Source: Eretmocerus hayati
Lineage: Eukaryota; Arthropoda; Insecta; Hymenoptera; Aphelinidae
Length of the DNA stretch: 64,000 nucleotides
Direction: 5' to 3'
Assembly: GCA_029851415.1 (NCBI GenBank)
Contig: CM056744.1
Coordinates: 121,614,838 to 121,678,837, forward strand
Shown here: piece by piece, positions 12,210-23,471 of the stretch
Position numbering within the stretch: the stretch's first letter is position 1
How the letters are laid out: each line of letters opens with the position of its first letter
Notes under the pieces: model-generated
The model's input: only the letters and a program-made list of their open reading frames with translations
The model's database searches: none
Told to the model about the DNA's origin: nothing
Position numbers and translations under genes: made by a program

Positions 12210-13868
12210 GATTCTTTGTGTCCTTCGAACGGTTCACTGCTTTTCTTGCAGATTAAACCATGTACTTGGTTTTCATTCCGGCACACAATTCATTCGATGT
12301 TAGAGTCACTTCTCTTATCGATCTCTTCAATCAGAAATTGAGTACGAGATTTGTATCCGCTGAAAAGAGTTAGGGGAATTCCTGTTTTGTTGATTACTCC
12401 AGCACGGCTTAGAAACATGTTCCGAAATACGAAACAGGATTCTCAGTTAATTTTTCAAAGCGTTTCAGGGTAGAATTGTCGATAATACAGATACCTGCTA
12501 TGTATAATTTGAAGAAGACAATCCCAGCGTACTACTACGGAAGATCCAAGTCGGGAAAATATATAGATGTATCGGATCAGTGCAATTTTATCCAATTTTG
12601 AAAAGTCTGACTATACATTCTCAAGATATACAACCATTCGATGTTTTTCAAAATAGATTCCAGATGATGATATCACGACGGGATCGACAATATATTGCTT
12701 TGGAGGAGTCACGTATAGTTTAATTGTCCATGAACAATGTAAGTACAACAACGCCATAAAAATTGAGAAATTTCAATCATTAACTGATACGACTTCACGA
12801 TCGACGTCGAAATCTTTTTCCAAAAAGCTCTGAGTCATTATATTACTGAAAGCGACTGATCCTCACTTGTCCACAAATTCTTGACAACTCTGAAGAAAAG
12901 AGGAACATCAACACATCAGGAAGGTATAATCTCCTATTCATCATTATCGAGTAATACTGAAGACAATACGAAGTTTTTCGTATTATTGATAAAATCCAAG
13001 AATGAAAGTTGGAACTTCGAAGACAAATCTTCGTTCAAAGACTTGCTGTACAAATCATACAAATCAGGTATGAAAATCTAAAAAGCCACGGAATAGAATT
13101 CATGTGATAGAGTGTGTGGTATTTAGATTAACCGTACTTTGTATAGGGATGAGACATCTCCAATATCTCAGTCACTCTCAACATTAAGGACACTTAATTT
13201 CTGTCTACGTGTCTTTCGTACGTGTAAGTCTCATTAATCGTTTTGAAAACGATTAATATCGCTCTGTTGATTGACGATGGTGTAAAAATGAAAAGATATA
13301 ATTTCTCCACGAGTGATAAGACTTGATCCTGAAAATCTTGAGCATCTGAATCGGATTAAGAGCGAGGATCAAATTTTGATTGAATTACGTCTCAGTTGAA
13401 GTAGATGTTGAAGTTTCTATCTCTTTTTCTCTCCATATTGAATTCTGAATAACACTCCGCACATTTCTGAAACACAGCTCTCCATCCATAGCTCAACATT
13501 AAAATGAGTGTGGGTACACATACGCACGTTCATTCCAACATTTTTACAGGCACGCACGTATACTTTAGATATGTACACCATTTATAAGTATCTTCATGAT
13601 AGTCACCCGCATTTGATTCTTTAATCTTTGGATAATAGTTTACAAATCATATTTCGGGAAAGAACCCAAAACATCTCAACAAGAGTGAGCATCAGTATTG
13701 GTCGAACATTGGATTTGAGTTTCACAATATAAGTATTTCTTGCTTCCCTCGGTGACCGTTACACTATAAGGGTTCCGGATCAGACCGTTGTGGGTTCACT
13801 TCAGATTTTCAAAAAAATTGCTTGGTATCTTGGAGGCTGTTTTTATCGGAAGATACTTTTGGACAACA
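12210..13868. other. Intergenic, no gene seen
   Basis: One plus-strand open frame at about 12881-13081 ends just after a possible donor (caaatcag|GTATGA at 13067), but no acceptor or family match supports it. Confidence 0.45.
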
Positions 13869-13990
13869 GTACATTACGCCACTAAAGAGTGGAGTGGGCC
13901 TTTTACTCCCGGGTGTGTGAATTATCGTGTGCGGATACGATAAACACCCGGGAGTAACAGGCCCACTTCAATGGCCACTCGCGTACATTA
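13869..13990. mobile_element. 106-bp palindromic MITE with 8-bp target duplication
   Basis: A perfect direct repeat GTACATTA occurs at 13869-13876 and 13983-13990. Between them is a near-palindrome with arms gtgggcctttTACTCCCGGG and CCCGGGAGTAacaggcccac around a short loop. Eight-base duplications are typical of hAT elements; the ends do not match a hAT consensus I know. Confidence 0.6.
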
Positions 13991-14762
13991 TTTTTTTACT
14001 CTACTGCAACTCAAGTAGCTCCCGCCCGGCCCCGCGCCACATGCACCCGCACCCATGCACCCACGCACTCCCGGTGAAAGATGCGACTGCAGTGACTGTG
14101 TCACAATCACAACAGCGATGCTGAGGTGGCCGTAACAGAAGCTAAGTGGCGTGGATGGTGGGGACGCAGTTAGAACAAATTTTCTTCTCATGAACATCAT
14201 GCTGGCTGTGCTAATCTTCAACCAGAACAGATTTTTTAATATTTCTCCATCCAATGCTGAACAACTCAGTATTTAAATTATTATAAAAACCACCATTTCT
14301 GACAACTAAATTTTCTCGATATTGTTTTTGAGATTTATCAAAATAATGATCATCCTGTAGAGTACGATTTTATGACGTTGGACGAACCTAATCGGACGTT
14401 GTATGTTAACGCGTAAGTTATGTTATGTAGACGTATAGTACCACTGCGAGCGTGATCATCCGTGCACAAAGAGGTTGGTAGACCGCTATAGCCTTATTAC
14501 AGGATCACACGAATCTTCCGGGCGTGGGTTCGCTCCCGCTCGAGTCTTTACTTCAACTCTTTTTCGATGGCGTGCCCGTTGCTGGGAGTAAAGTTTGATA
14601 CCCGGGCGAAAATCAATCAAATGACTAAATGCGGGCTGAAATTGCATACTCTAATCTCGCTAGGATGGAAAATTGATATTTGCGCCGTATTTATGACATT
14701 TCATTTCAAATAATGTCTTTGGAATTTTCGCGGACAGTGAAATGAAAACAGCGTCTAAAATA
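13991..14762. other. Intergenic, no gene seen
   Basis: It includes a tRNA B-box-like GGGTTCGCTCCCG near 14526-14538 without a convincing A box, and a CCCGGG-containing stretch near 14601 that echoes the palindrome upstream. Confidence 0.4.
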
Positions 14763-15118
14763 TCACAGCAATTTCTTAAAAATCTCAAGTAAGACCGTCA
14801 CATACAACAATGATAGAAAATAGAGGCTCACAGAAAGTACTATTGGACAAATAAAAAATACGAGAATTTTATCTAGCGGATCGTTACAAAACCTCACAGC
14901 TGAACATATCATAGTTGAACGGTGATACTTTTGTCCCGGATGGCTTTGAGAATGCATGAACTTTGAAAAGCGAAGATACATCATGTCTCCAATCCCAAAG
15001 TACGTGCATTCTCGTGTGCTCATGCAGCTACTGCTCGAATTCTTCGCTTTTTTCATATCAATAGCCTTCTCGCGGGCGTATCGAATTTGAGCTTTCTCTG
15101 ATCGGTTCATGCCAAAGG
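14763..15118 (-). CDS. Candidate exon of an unrecognised gene (basic start, C-terminal hydrophobic segment)
   Basis: Follows a good acceptor (cacttcgtcccgtag ending at 15119). With one base carried from the previous exon it reads AFGMNRSEKAQIRYAREKAI, then a Ser/Cys patch and FGIGDMMYLRFSKFM. It ends with a ~25-residue hydrophobic stretch (ILVFFICPIVLSVSLYFLSL) before a stop at 14763-14765. The first part has coding-like composition; the hydrophobic end could be chance AT-rich frame. I do not recognise the family. The true end may be a donor before the hydrophobic part. Confidence 0.35.
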
Positions 15119-15166
15119 CTACGGGACGAAGTGAAAACTAAACAATTTATTATAAGGTGTCCTCAC

Positions 15167-15188
15167 CTTCACATTCGCCGCGAGAGAT
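15167..15188 (-). CDS. Candidate 22-nt micro-exon
   Basis: Lies between an acceptor (atctgaag, AG at 15190-15189) and a donor GTGAGG (15166-15161). It enters in phase 0, encodes ISRGECE and leaves in phase 1. That is exactly the phase change needed to join the exon at 15610-15860 to the one at 14763-15118. This is inference from phase alone. Confidence 0.25.
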
Positions 15189-15609
15189 CTTCAGATCAGA
15201 TGAGACGAGACCTTTGATAGATATTTAGGTTTTGTAGTCTGTTTCCCAAGAAAATAGAGAGAAAATAAGAAATATACTGCTCTCCAGGTATAAAATGTAC
15301 GCAATAAGTGCAAATGAGTTTTTGATATTATTAGATAGCTTAAGAAATTTCAAACCCCAATATCTAGGCCAGAGGAATGAAGGAAAATTCGAGGTTATGA
15401 AGAAATCAGCTTGTGAATGGAAAATTGTGTAGTCGTAGATGCAGGGCGCAAAGTCTTTTGCGATTTTTCTTATTTTAACTCACATGCAGTTACAGGGTCG
15501 GACAGAGACGACGGCCGCCCTATTTGAGGACCTAAAAAAAAAAGATCCTCGCCTCCAGAAAAAAAGTGATTCTGCCTCGTATCATTGGAATCATTTTTTC
15601 TAATAATAC

Positions 15610-15860
15610 CTTTTGCAACACCGCATCTTCGCTCATCTGCTTAGGATAAGAATTCAAAAACAACTCCGAATCCGATTGTTTCGGTTTCTTGAAGAGATTT
15701 GATTCGCAAAAATTCCTTTCAGGATCACTGTTTTGGTCAAAACTATTTTGGAGATCATTCGATTTATTTCGATTTTCATCGACTCGAATATCGAACCCGT
15801 CTGCTACTTCAATAAGTTCTAATACGTTTGTAGGTTTTTGTGAGAATTCTGCTTTTGGAG
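15610..15860 (-). CDS. Candidate exon of an unrecognised gene (acidic, Asn/Ser-rich)
   Basis: A 251-nt open segment with acceptor acaaccttttatcag and donor GTATTA (15609-15604). It reads APKAEFSQKPTNVLELIEVA near its start and QMSEDAVLQK at its end. The composition (many D, E, N, S, K) looks like a disordered coding region rather than chance frame. It needs phase 1 on entry and leaves in phase 0. Confidence 0.45.
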
Positions 15861-16443
15861 CTGATAAAAGGTTGTCGGATTGGGACTCAAAAACAAAGGT
15901 GATCAAAAAGTGTACACTTGCAGTGTGTGGTTACGCATATTGTCGGACCTCGTAGACGGATGAGTGATTCAGTTCCAATTATCTGAGATCCGAGATGAGC
16001 TAATAAAATCAGGCCCTGCTTGGGTAGGCCGCGGCCCACCGAGAAAACTTCCAAATATGGTCTGTCCGCCGCTGTGCAGTTACGTACTTTTTATATCTGG
16101 ACGGCAGTATAGCTGTTAACCGCAAGAACCACAGAAGGAATCAGCTTTTGTCAGTCATGATGAGTAAAATTAGTCCATCGGTACCAAAATAAAATTTGAT
16201 CTGAAGCTATCGAAATTGTCTCCCAATGGAGGTAAATCATGTCGAAAGTGATTATGAGCCCGAGATTTTCTTTTAAATTTTCTTTCACGTTTCCATTCTT
16301 TCTCCGAGTCGATAATGTGATAATTTATTGAGGTTTAAATGAAAGATCATCGCACGATATTCCATCGTCCAAAACTTGGAATTCGAATAAGAAGTGAAGT
16401 CAAAGCCGCAGTGGGTACGATTTATCGAGATATACACATGCAC

Positions 16444-16493
16444 CTCAGTGATACACTCCATATTACTTTCGTCCTCCTGCTCAGAGGGATACT
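16444..16493 (-). CDS. Candidate small acidic exon of the same unrecognised gene
   Basis: Acceptor gaatctcgttccag is followed by 50 nt reading YPSEQEDESNMECITE, then donor GTGCATG. It resembles coding sequence but leaves in phase 0, whereas the exon at 15610-15860 needs phase 1. An intervening exon is therefore missing or this call is wrong. Confidence 0.25.
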
Positions 16494-19400
16494 CTGGAAC
16501 GAGATTCAGAGCAAAAAGTCAGCTCGGTAAAAAATGTCTCATAAAAATGAAGAAGGTGGCGTATATCAAGGTAGAGCTTGTACAATAACCAACATCTGTC
16601 ACAGTGTTTCCACAACATACACATTTTGTTAGAAATTTGAGAAGGAAGTATTGAAGATTGACTTTCTCGTTTGACTAGCATATACGTCCACTCACACTCC
16701 TCACTCACATCTTACAAAAAGTTATCTTATGAACTAATGATTGTTTATGCAATGAACAATGCAGCTGAGAATTGACAGAAGATTATGGAGAGCTGCTTGC
16801 TTCACTCAAGTACTCATTTACAAACATTCCTACCGCTATGATGGCCTAATTACATCTAGTATTACACCCGTACCTATTTATGTTATTTTACACTCATAGG
16901 GATTGTATCGTGAATTGAACTAGATTTGATATTAAATAGAGTTCTCGAAAAATTTAAGAGCTAGGGAATAATTTCCTGAATACGTGCCCCAATGACAATT
17001 TTTTCAACATCCGAAGAATAATTTACAAACGGATCAGTAATGGAAAAAGCTATGCCGATTTTCATAATTATCGGTGTATTGTAAGTCTCACACTTTAGAC
17101 ACTAACATTCCCATAGAAAATTCATTAAAATCTCCTCATACTCCTGAAACGGAAATAAGAATTTTATAGTCCGTTTAAAATAGAAAAAGGGTTGCAGTGG
17201 AAGATATGAAAGACGGGTGTAAAAGAGAGACGATTTTCAAGAGCTTGCAGAGTCCAGCTCTAGTCGTATACATCACACCATACTTTACACTCAAACACTC
17301 CATTTGAAACATATTTATGTGAAGTAATTCAAACAATCATTATCTTACACTTTCCGAGTAAATGATACAGCCTCCTTGAGACGAAGTTCCTCCGGAAAAA
17401 GGAATGCCGTCAAGCTCACCTCTTGGATTCACGAAGTCTTCGTTCGGCTATATGTAACTTATCTGAAATCAGGCCTATAATATTTGCCGCGCGCTCGCAG
17501 ACATCAGTCCCAGTTTGACTTTCTTACTGCATCAATCAGATGATAGCTTGCAGTTTTGATAGGTACACGCCCTTATAGGGCTGCGCACTACCGATTGTCG
17601 TAAGTTTGATTATACGTTGTCCGCACCGAAGTCACCAGGCGGGCGGGCTCTCTATTTTTTTATTCTTCCGGCACTTCATCACGGTGCCTCGAATTCTAGA
17701 GTCCTTTTAAAGCAAATACGAGCCCCACAAGTACAGTCTATGTGTGAGAAGGGCAAATGCCCTCGTTACAGCTTCAAATTTGAATTTTTGAGGGAATCGG
17801 TCGCACAAGTTGGCCGGTCGCCGCGAAGTGACCCTCAGTGCAGCAGGTAAGTCGTCGAAGAGGGCGAAGAGGGCCGGGTCGAGTCACCACTTCCTCCAGG
17901 CAGGTGCAGCTGCATCAGCGGCTGATTAGCGCCCGGAGAAAAATTGGTACTGCAACAGAGAGCGAGAGCGGCCGGGATAACTCGAGCCGGGCTGCTAGAT
18001 TATATCGAATTCGTCCATTTTTTTTTTCATTCTCATCACCTTTACCGTTCTATACTGAGAGACTTTGAGCGATAAAATATTTTGTATCCACCACCGAGTG
18101 AGCAGTTTTTGCTTAATAATTTAAAGTGCTTTTCTCGAGCTATGATTCACTTAATGAATCAGCTTCAATATTTTTGTTGGAGCCACGATCAGAATTTTCG
18201 GGCTAACAAGCGATTTCTCGGGGTCAATGAACTATCATCACAAGCTTCTTAGAGACTGATATTTTTCATATGTATATTCGAACCGACAGCGTATGAAAAT
18301 CTAAAACGATCATTCTACATCTCTCACTGAGAATGGATACAATTTTCACTGATAAAAAACGCTCATCGTCTCAAAACCTAGCCAGACCGTCCGGCACCTT
18401 GATATTCTCGCTTCCTCACGCCCGCTCCGCTTCTCAAAAATTTGATATTTTTTTCAATTCAGTTTAATTTCAATTACTACATAGATCTCAAGACTCTAGA
18501 TGGAAGAATTTTGCGTAGAGAGCCAGCCAAAATTTTTTGGAACAAAGAACAACGCATGTCCCCCAGCGATTTCATGACAGTTCAACTTTTGATAATAATT
18601 ATTGTCTAGGCAAGTTCCGAGTTCGGGGAATGAAAAATACCATAACCTGAAATAAAAATTCCAAAGTTGACCATGGATCCTGAGAATTTGAAAAACTGAG
18701 TCTACATATGACGTTTGCCTTGATGTAGATGAACCTTAGAGGTCATTTTTCGGTCAAATCTCTCTGATTAGTGGTTGAATACATAAGAATTGAAGCAATT
18801 GTCTACCTAGAAGAGTTCATCGCACAAGAAAGAATCAGACTCGAATCTAAGGGTCATCAAAAAAATCAACAAAAAGTCAAATCTGAACTCAGAAGTAACA
18901 TTTTTATGATCCAAAGTGAAAAGTAGGATTACCATACTGGATAACGAATAAGCCATCGAGGAACAACAAGGCAATGCTCAAGGTAACAGCGGTCAAGGGA
19001 CGAATAGAAATTGGGTATTTTCTCTGAGAAGAGTCACACATCCCAGACTATCCTGAGCTCTGGTTTGTTGAAATATTCCAAGATTTTTTGACCAAAACGA
19101 CTCCTGGGGGTCATCTTCGAAACTGAAAAATCTAGACTCAATATCTTTCACGTTTTCAAGATTCAAAGGCAAAAATACGAATAACTATACTGAGAAGCAA
19201 GATGAGCCTCAATGGTCGTTGAAACTGTGCTCAAGACACGTGCCAAGGCCACTTTCTGGGAAAGTACCTTGAGAGAAATTTCCCCATTGACCCAGATTAT
19301 CAACTCAGCTTTTAGACGTCAAATTACTATACAGGTTTTAAATCATAAATGAGCTTTGGAGATTACCCTGTACAACAAACTTTTGGGGTCAAAATGTCAC

Positions 19401-19823
19401 ATTAACCGGACCAAGTTTTCCTTATGTATTTTTCGACGCTGGACCCGAAACGGAGCGCCGAATCGCGCCAGAACGTCATGATTTTTTCAAATGGCGGAAA
19501 CTTCGTTTTCCAGAGTTTTTTTCCCACCTAGACGAGATGCGTGACGAGAAAGCTCAAGACGAAGCTCGGTGTTGTGTTCAGACTGTCATAATGCGTCGGA
19601 AAAGCATACCTGGATATTGCGCGCAAGCTAGAATTTTTTTCCTTCTCGATTCTTGCTGCCCGAAAATCGCGAAGAAAAAATTTCCGCTGGCGTATCCAAA
19701 GATGCTTTCTCGGCGCAAATTGACTGTTTGAACACGCCCCCGTGCTCTGTTTTGGTACTCTTTGTGGACTTTTGAATCTTGTTAAGAATTATTGCAATGT
19801 CATACTGTGTTGTGTGCTCTGTG
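16494..19823. other. Intergenic, no firm gene
   Basis: A GC-richer island at about 17600-17960 contains a strong plus-strand splice donor (cagcag|GTAAGTCG at 17848) and could be an untranslated first exon. Otherwise only short unconvincing frames are present. Confidence 0.4.
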
Positions 19824-20350
19824 TTAAGGGAGTAACCTCGGTACCGCGTGAGTCAAATTGATCGACTTTTTTCAACTTTCACAAATTTGCCTACATGTGT
19901 GTCTTATGTGCTAATCAGATCTCAATACACCCTCACATAAACTTGCATAAGCATCCGACTCACGAATCATGAAATATCAATCCCTGATCATGGGCGAATT
20001 TGTCTTAATTGTGACTTATTCGTGACTTCATGCTGAAAATTAATCAGAACTTTTTTCCAAGGTAACCAAAGCTTGAAAAAAAGTTCGAGCACGTTCTTTG
20101 TATTAAGATATATAAGTGAGCAAGATTTGAACAAAAACTGATCGGTCAGTCTTTTATAGTCTAATAATCATCGCGATGCCCCATAAGACAGCGTGTATAA
20201 CCTCTAAAAATGTTTATGCTGATGGTTTGACTCAGGGGTAGCCAATGCTCGTGAAATTTTGACTGTGTTCAATTGACACGCAAATACATCTCTCTGCCAA
20301 CTTTGATCAAAATCTGATCGGTGGATCTTCTACCGAGGTTACTCCCTTAA
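19824..20350. mobile_element. TTAA-flanked MITE, piggyBac-like
   Basis: Inverted ends GGGAGTAACCTCGGTA at 19828 and its complement ending at 20346 are each bordered by TTAA (19824-19827 and 20347-20350). A TTAA duplication is the hallmark of piggyBac insertion. It has a 519-bp interior without a transposase. Confidence 0.65.
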
Positions 20351-23300
20351 TGATTTGGTATCGGATTTTGCTGCTTCGGTCACTCTCAGCGGAGTTAGTC
20401 ACTCTTGAGCCATGGCCTAAGCAAATTCGTCACGATTTTCGTCTATGTCGAAAAAACCTCTGGAGAACGAGATTTACGCGGCTTCAGAAAGATTCCGGCG
20501 CTCTGGCTACATTGGGGGCTTAGATTCGCTTTCAGTGTCAGAAAATACGCAATGACATCATGGCCCGGTCAATGGGACATTCTGACTTCGAAATTTTGTT
20601 GAACAGTGTCATCAGAAAAATAGCAGAAATTCATACTTCATTGTTCACTATTGCGCTCTTTCAGAATCGAGAGTCAAATAATTTGACCCTCAGAGAACTA
20701 TCCCCTTTACATTTTAGGTCAAACTTGAGTCAACTTCTGAGCATCTCCTCAATATTAAAAGACGGGACTTTCGATATTTTTCTTTCTTACAAATCTGTTA
20801 CGTTTCCTAGCTTCACAGGAAGGCGAAGTGAATTCTGGAACATATTTTGTTCTTCACATAATAGTGTCGGTTGTGGTAAATGAAATCGAATGCTCTCATA
20901 CGAGAAGCTCTAAATGCTATATCGAGTGCCGAGTCAGATATGAGAACCAACCCAACTCTGATGAATTTGAAGAGATTTTGCGGACTCACTCCAATTCCAT
21001 GCTCCCGATGACGATCTTTTATATTTTCGGACCGCTATAATTTTCTCCCACGCAAAATTCACGCTCGCTATTACTCGTTATTTCAAAGAACCTACCGCAA
21101 TGTACGCGGAAGATCTGGCCAGAATAAAACATGACAGTCATATGTGAGATCAATTTCCTTTCGTTCATCACGAAATATGCGAAAATGCGGAGAATCACGC
21201 CAATCAACAGATTCTATGGTTATACCGAGTCTCATGGGCAGTTACTTCTATGAATTGTAGAGCCCCGTTGCCGATTGTCGAATGTTGCAGGCTTTCAAAG
21301 GTTGATGAATAGATTCTATCAACTCAGAAAAGCTAAACTCTGCGCGGGAGAAACACTCTAGATCTAGGATATGCTCCAATCTCTTCATACAAAATTCTCA
21401 AACAGACTCAACTCGGGGACTCTGAGTAATATACCAAGATCTGCGATCAAATCGTAGTGATCCACGATATAAAGTTTGGAAAGGAGCTATAGCTTCTATC
21501 CCGTAATGCTGTTGAGAATAATCCTATTCCATCAAGAAAATCGAGACGTGGGATGAGTATATGGAAGACATTCCAGTGGGGATAATATCTCAAAAAATCC
21601 AATCAATACCACGGATTTTCCCAATTATGTTTGCCCTACACAATGTTTATAATTTTAGCTACACCTCAGAGTTTCGAGGAGGAAAAATCTTCCTGCCATT
21701 TCCGGGGTTCTTTGGAGGATTGTCTTCCAAGGTATCAGAGTAATCTGAAAAATAGAAGACGAGCATACAAAGTTCACAAGTCACATGCAAAGCAGATCTT
21801 CAAACAAGCATCATTCATTAACTCGGTTTGCTAATTCTTAGGTTGGAAGATTGCCATAGATCGTAATGATCACGATTTTTCACTTCCAAACAGCTATTGT
21901 CAAAGCACGTAATTTATCATGCATTTGATGAACATTTCCGCAATATGAATCTGTCACAAAACTAGCGACGTACCTTTCCTCAACAGAGATCTAAGATTTA
22001 AGTTTTCTGAAAACGAATGATATTGACAACGAGTTACGGTCATCTTACACTTGCAAAATCAAATATATGGTGAAGGTACAGTCGAATCATCGAAAAAGTT
22101 GAACTTTCGTTGGATCAGATCTCGACTCTTGTTCTGGTGAAAGTGATAAATGTCTAATGGTCATACTCTTACAATGAACAAATCTTCAACTAGAGACACA
22201 TGAATAAAGATCCTCTTGTTAATCTTGACCACCAGCATTGATTGCATAGAGGATATTTTGTGTTTGACCAAAAGAATAAACACCACGAATTGCAGATGAT
22301 TGTTCAATTTTCCCTATTCATGGAGAATGTAATAAACGATATCTCAGAAAATTATGCTCCGTATTCCTGTGTGGAGAAGTTTTGCATGACAAACATCTTG
22401 TCGTGTATGAAATCAACTTTTTTTAATTCAGTGGATGGAAGTTACGCGAAGTAACTTATTGTAAGTACTGATGGGCATCAGTAATAAGAGTGTGTTCCGT
22501 GTGGCGACTCACTACGAATTGTTGACTGGATGTAGGGTTCGGATCGAGATTTCGATGAGATGAGGTTTTGATCTGGTTCCCACAAAATTTGTCCCGATTT
22601 GCGTGTGCTCTGTGTAACTGAGTAACTCACTAGCTTGAATAGTATTGACTTTTGATCCCTATTTCAAGTGCATTTGCGCAGATTCGAGCGAACGGTAAGG
22701 ACGTCAGTGCAGGAGTATTCATTGTTAACTCTAGCAGCGAAAGTAACTTTCATCAAGCAGATAGATTCTTGGATCAAGAGGTTTGAAAAGAATCAGTGAA
22801 TATTATTCGTCTGGCCAATAACGGACAGTGTATCCTGCCATGCGCACATTTCTTGATTTCGAGAATGGAGATAGATCAGTTCTTGTAAAAAAGTCAGTGA
22901 TTGAAAGATCTGTGTAAGATCACTTTTGGGATGATTTCCTGTTCCAAAAAATTCAATACCACATCCGATCCGAACTTGCCCAGCCAGCATCTGTGATGAA
23001 GAAATTGCAAGTAATTCTCGTCCCGAATTTTAGCGACCATCTGCGGAAGAAAATTCCAGACCTGTAAAGGTCACTTCTTTTGACTCAATCACACTCACTG
23101 CACAAGTTGAGATCGGTGTTACTGTCTTGTTTGCAGTGTGGGCTCACAGGTGCTCCGGCCCTTTCCGGGTAAAAGTGTTATATTAGTCGTTTACGTCAAG
23201 CATGATTTTCTTGTTATAAATTGACATCCTATGACTATTATGAGAGGGTACTCAACGTCATTTATTCAATTCACGATATATGTAATATGTGACGGTTCGG

Positions 23301-23471
23301 AGCAGTGCACAGAGGGGTGGAAAAGGTCCCGATATCTCTATGCGAATAACTCGTCGCTGCGCGAATTTTTAACAGATCAGCACGATAGCAGATGGAATGG
23401 ATTCGGATGATAACGGAGACCCTCATTCGTCCGCTACATCGCTGATCTTTTGAGGGTTGACTTTGCATATG
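20351..23471. other. Intergenic, no gene seen
   Basis: A plus-strand frame at about 20560-20883 is open for 107 codons but has no splice support, no family resemblance and ordinary AT-rich composition; I do not call it. Confidence 0.45.

Noticed and set aside
12881..13081. Plus-strand exon of 66 codons
   Set aside because: Only a possible donor at the 3' side; no acceptor, no family, ordinary AT-rich composition.
14470..14545. tRNA gene
   Set aside because: A B-box-like GGGTTCGCTCCCG is present but there is no acceptable A box or cloverleaf.
20560..20883. 107-codon plus-strand frame
   Set aside because: No splice signals, no homology and composition like the flanking non-coding sequence.
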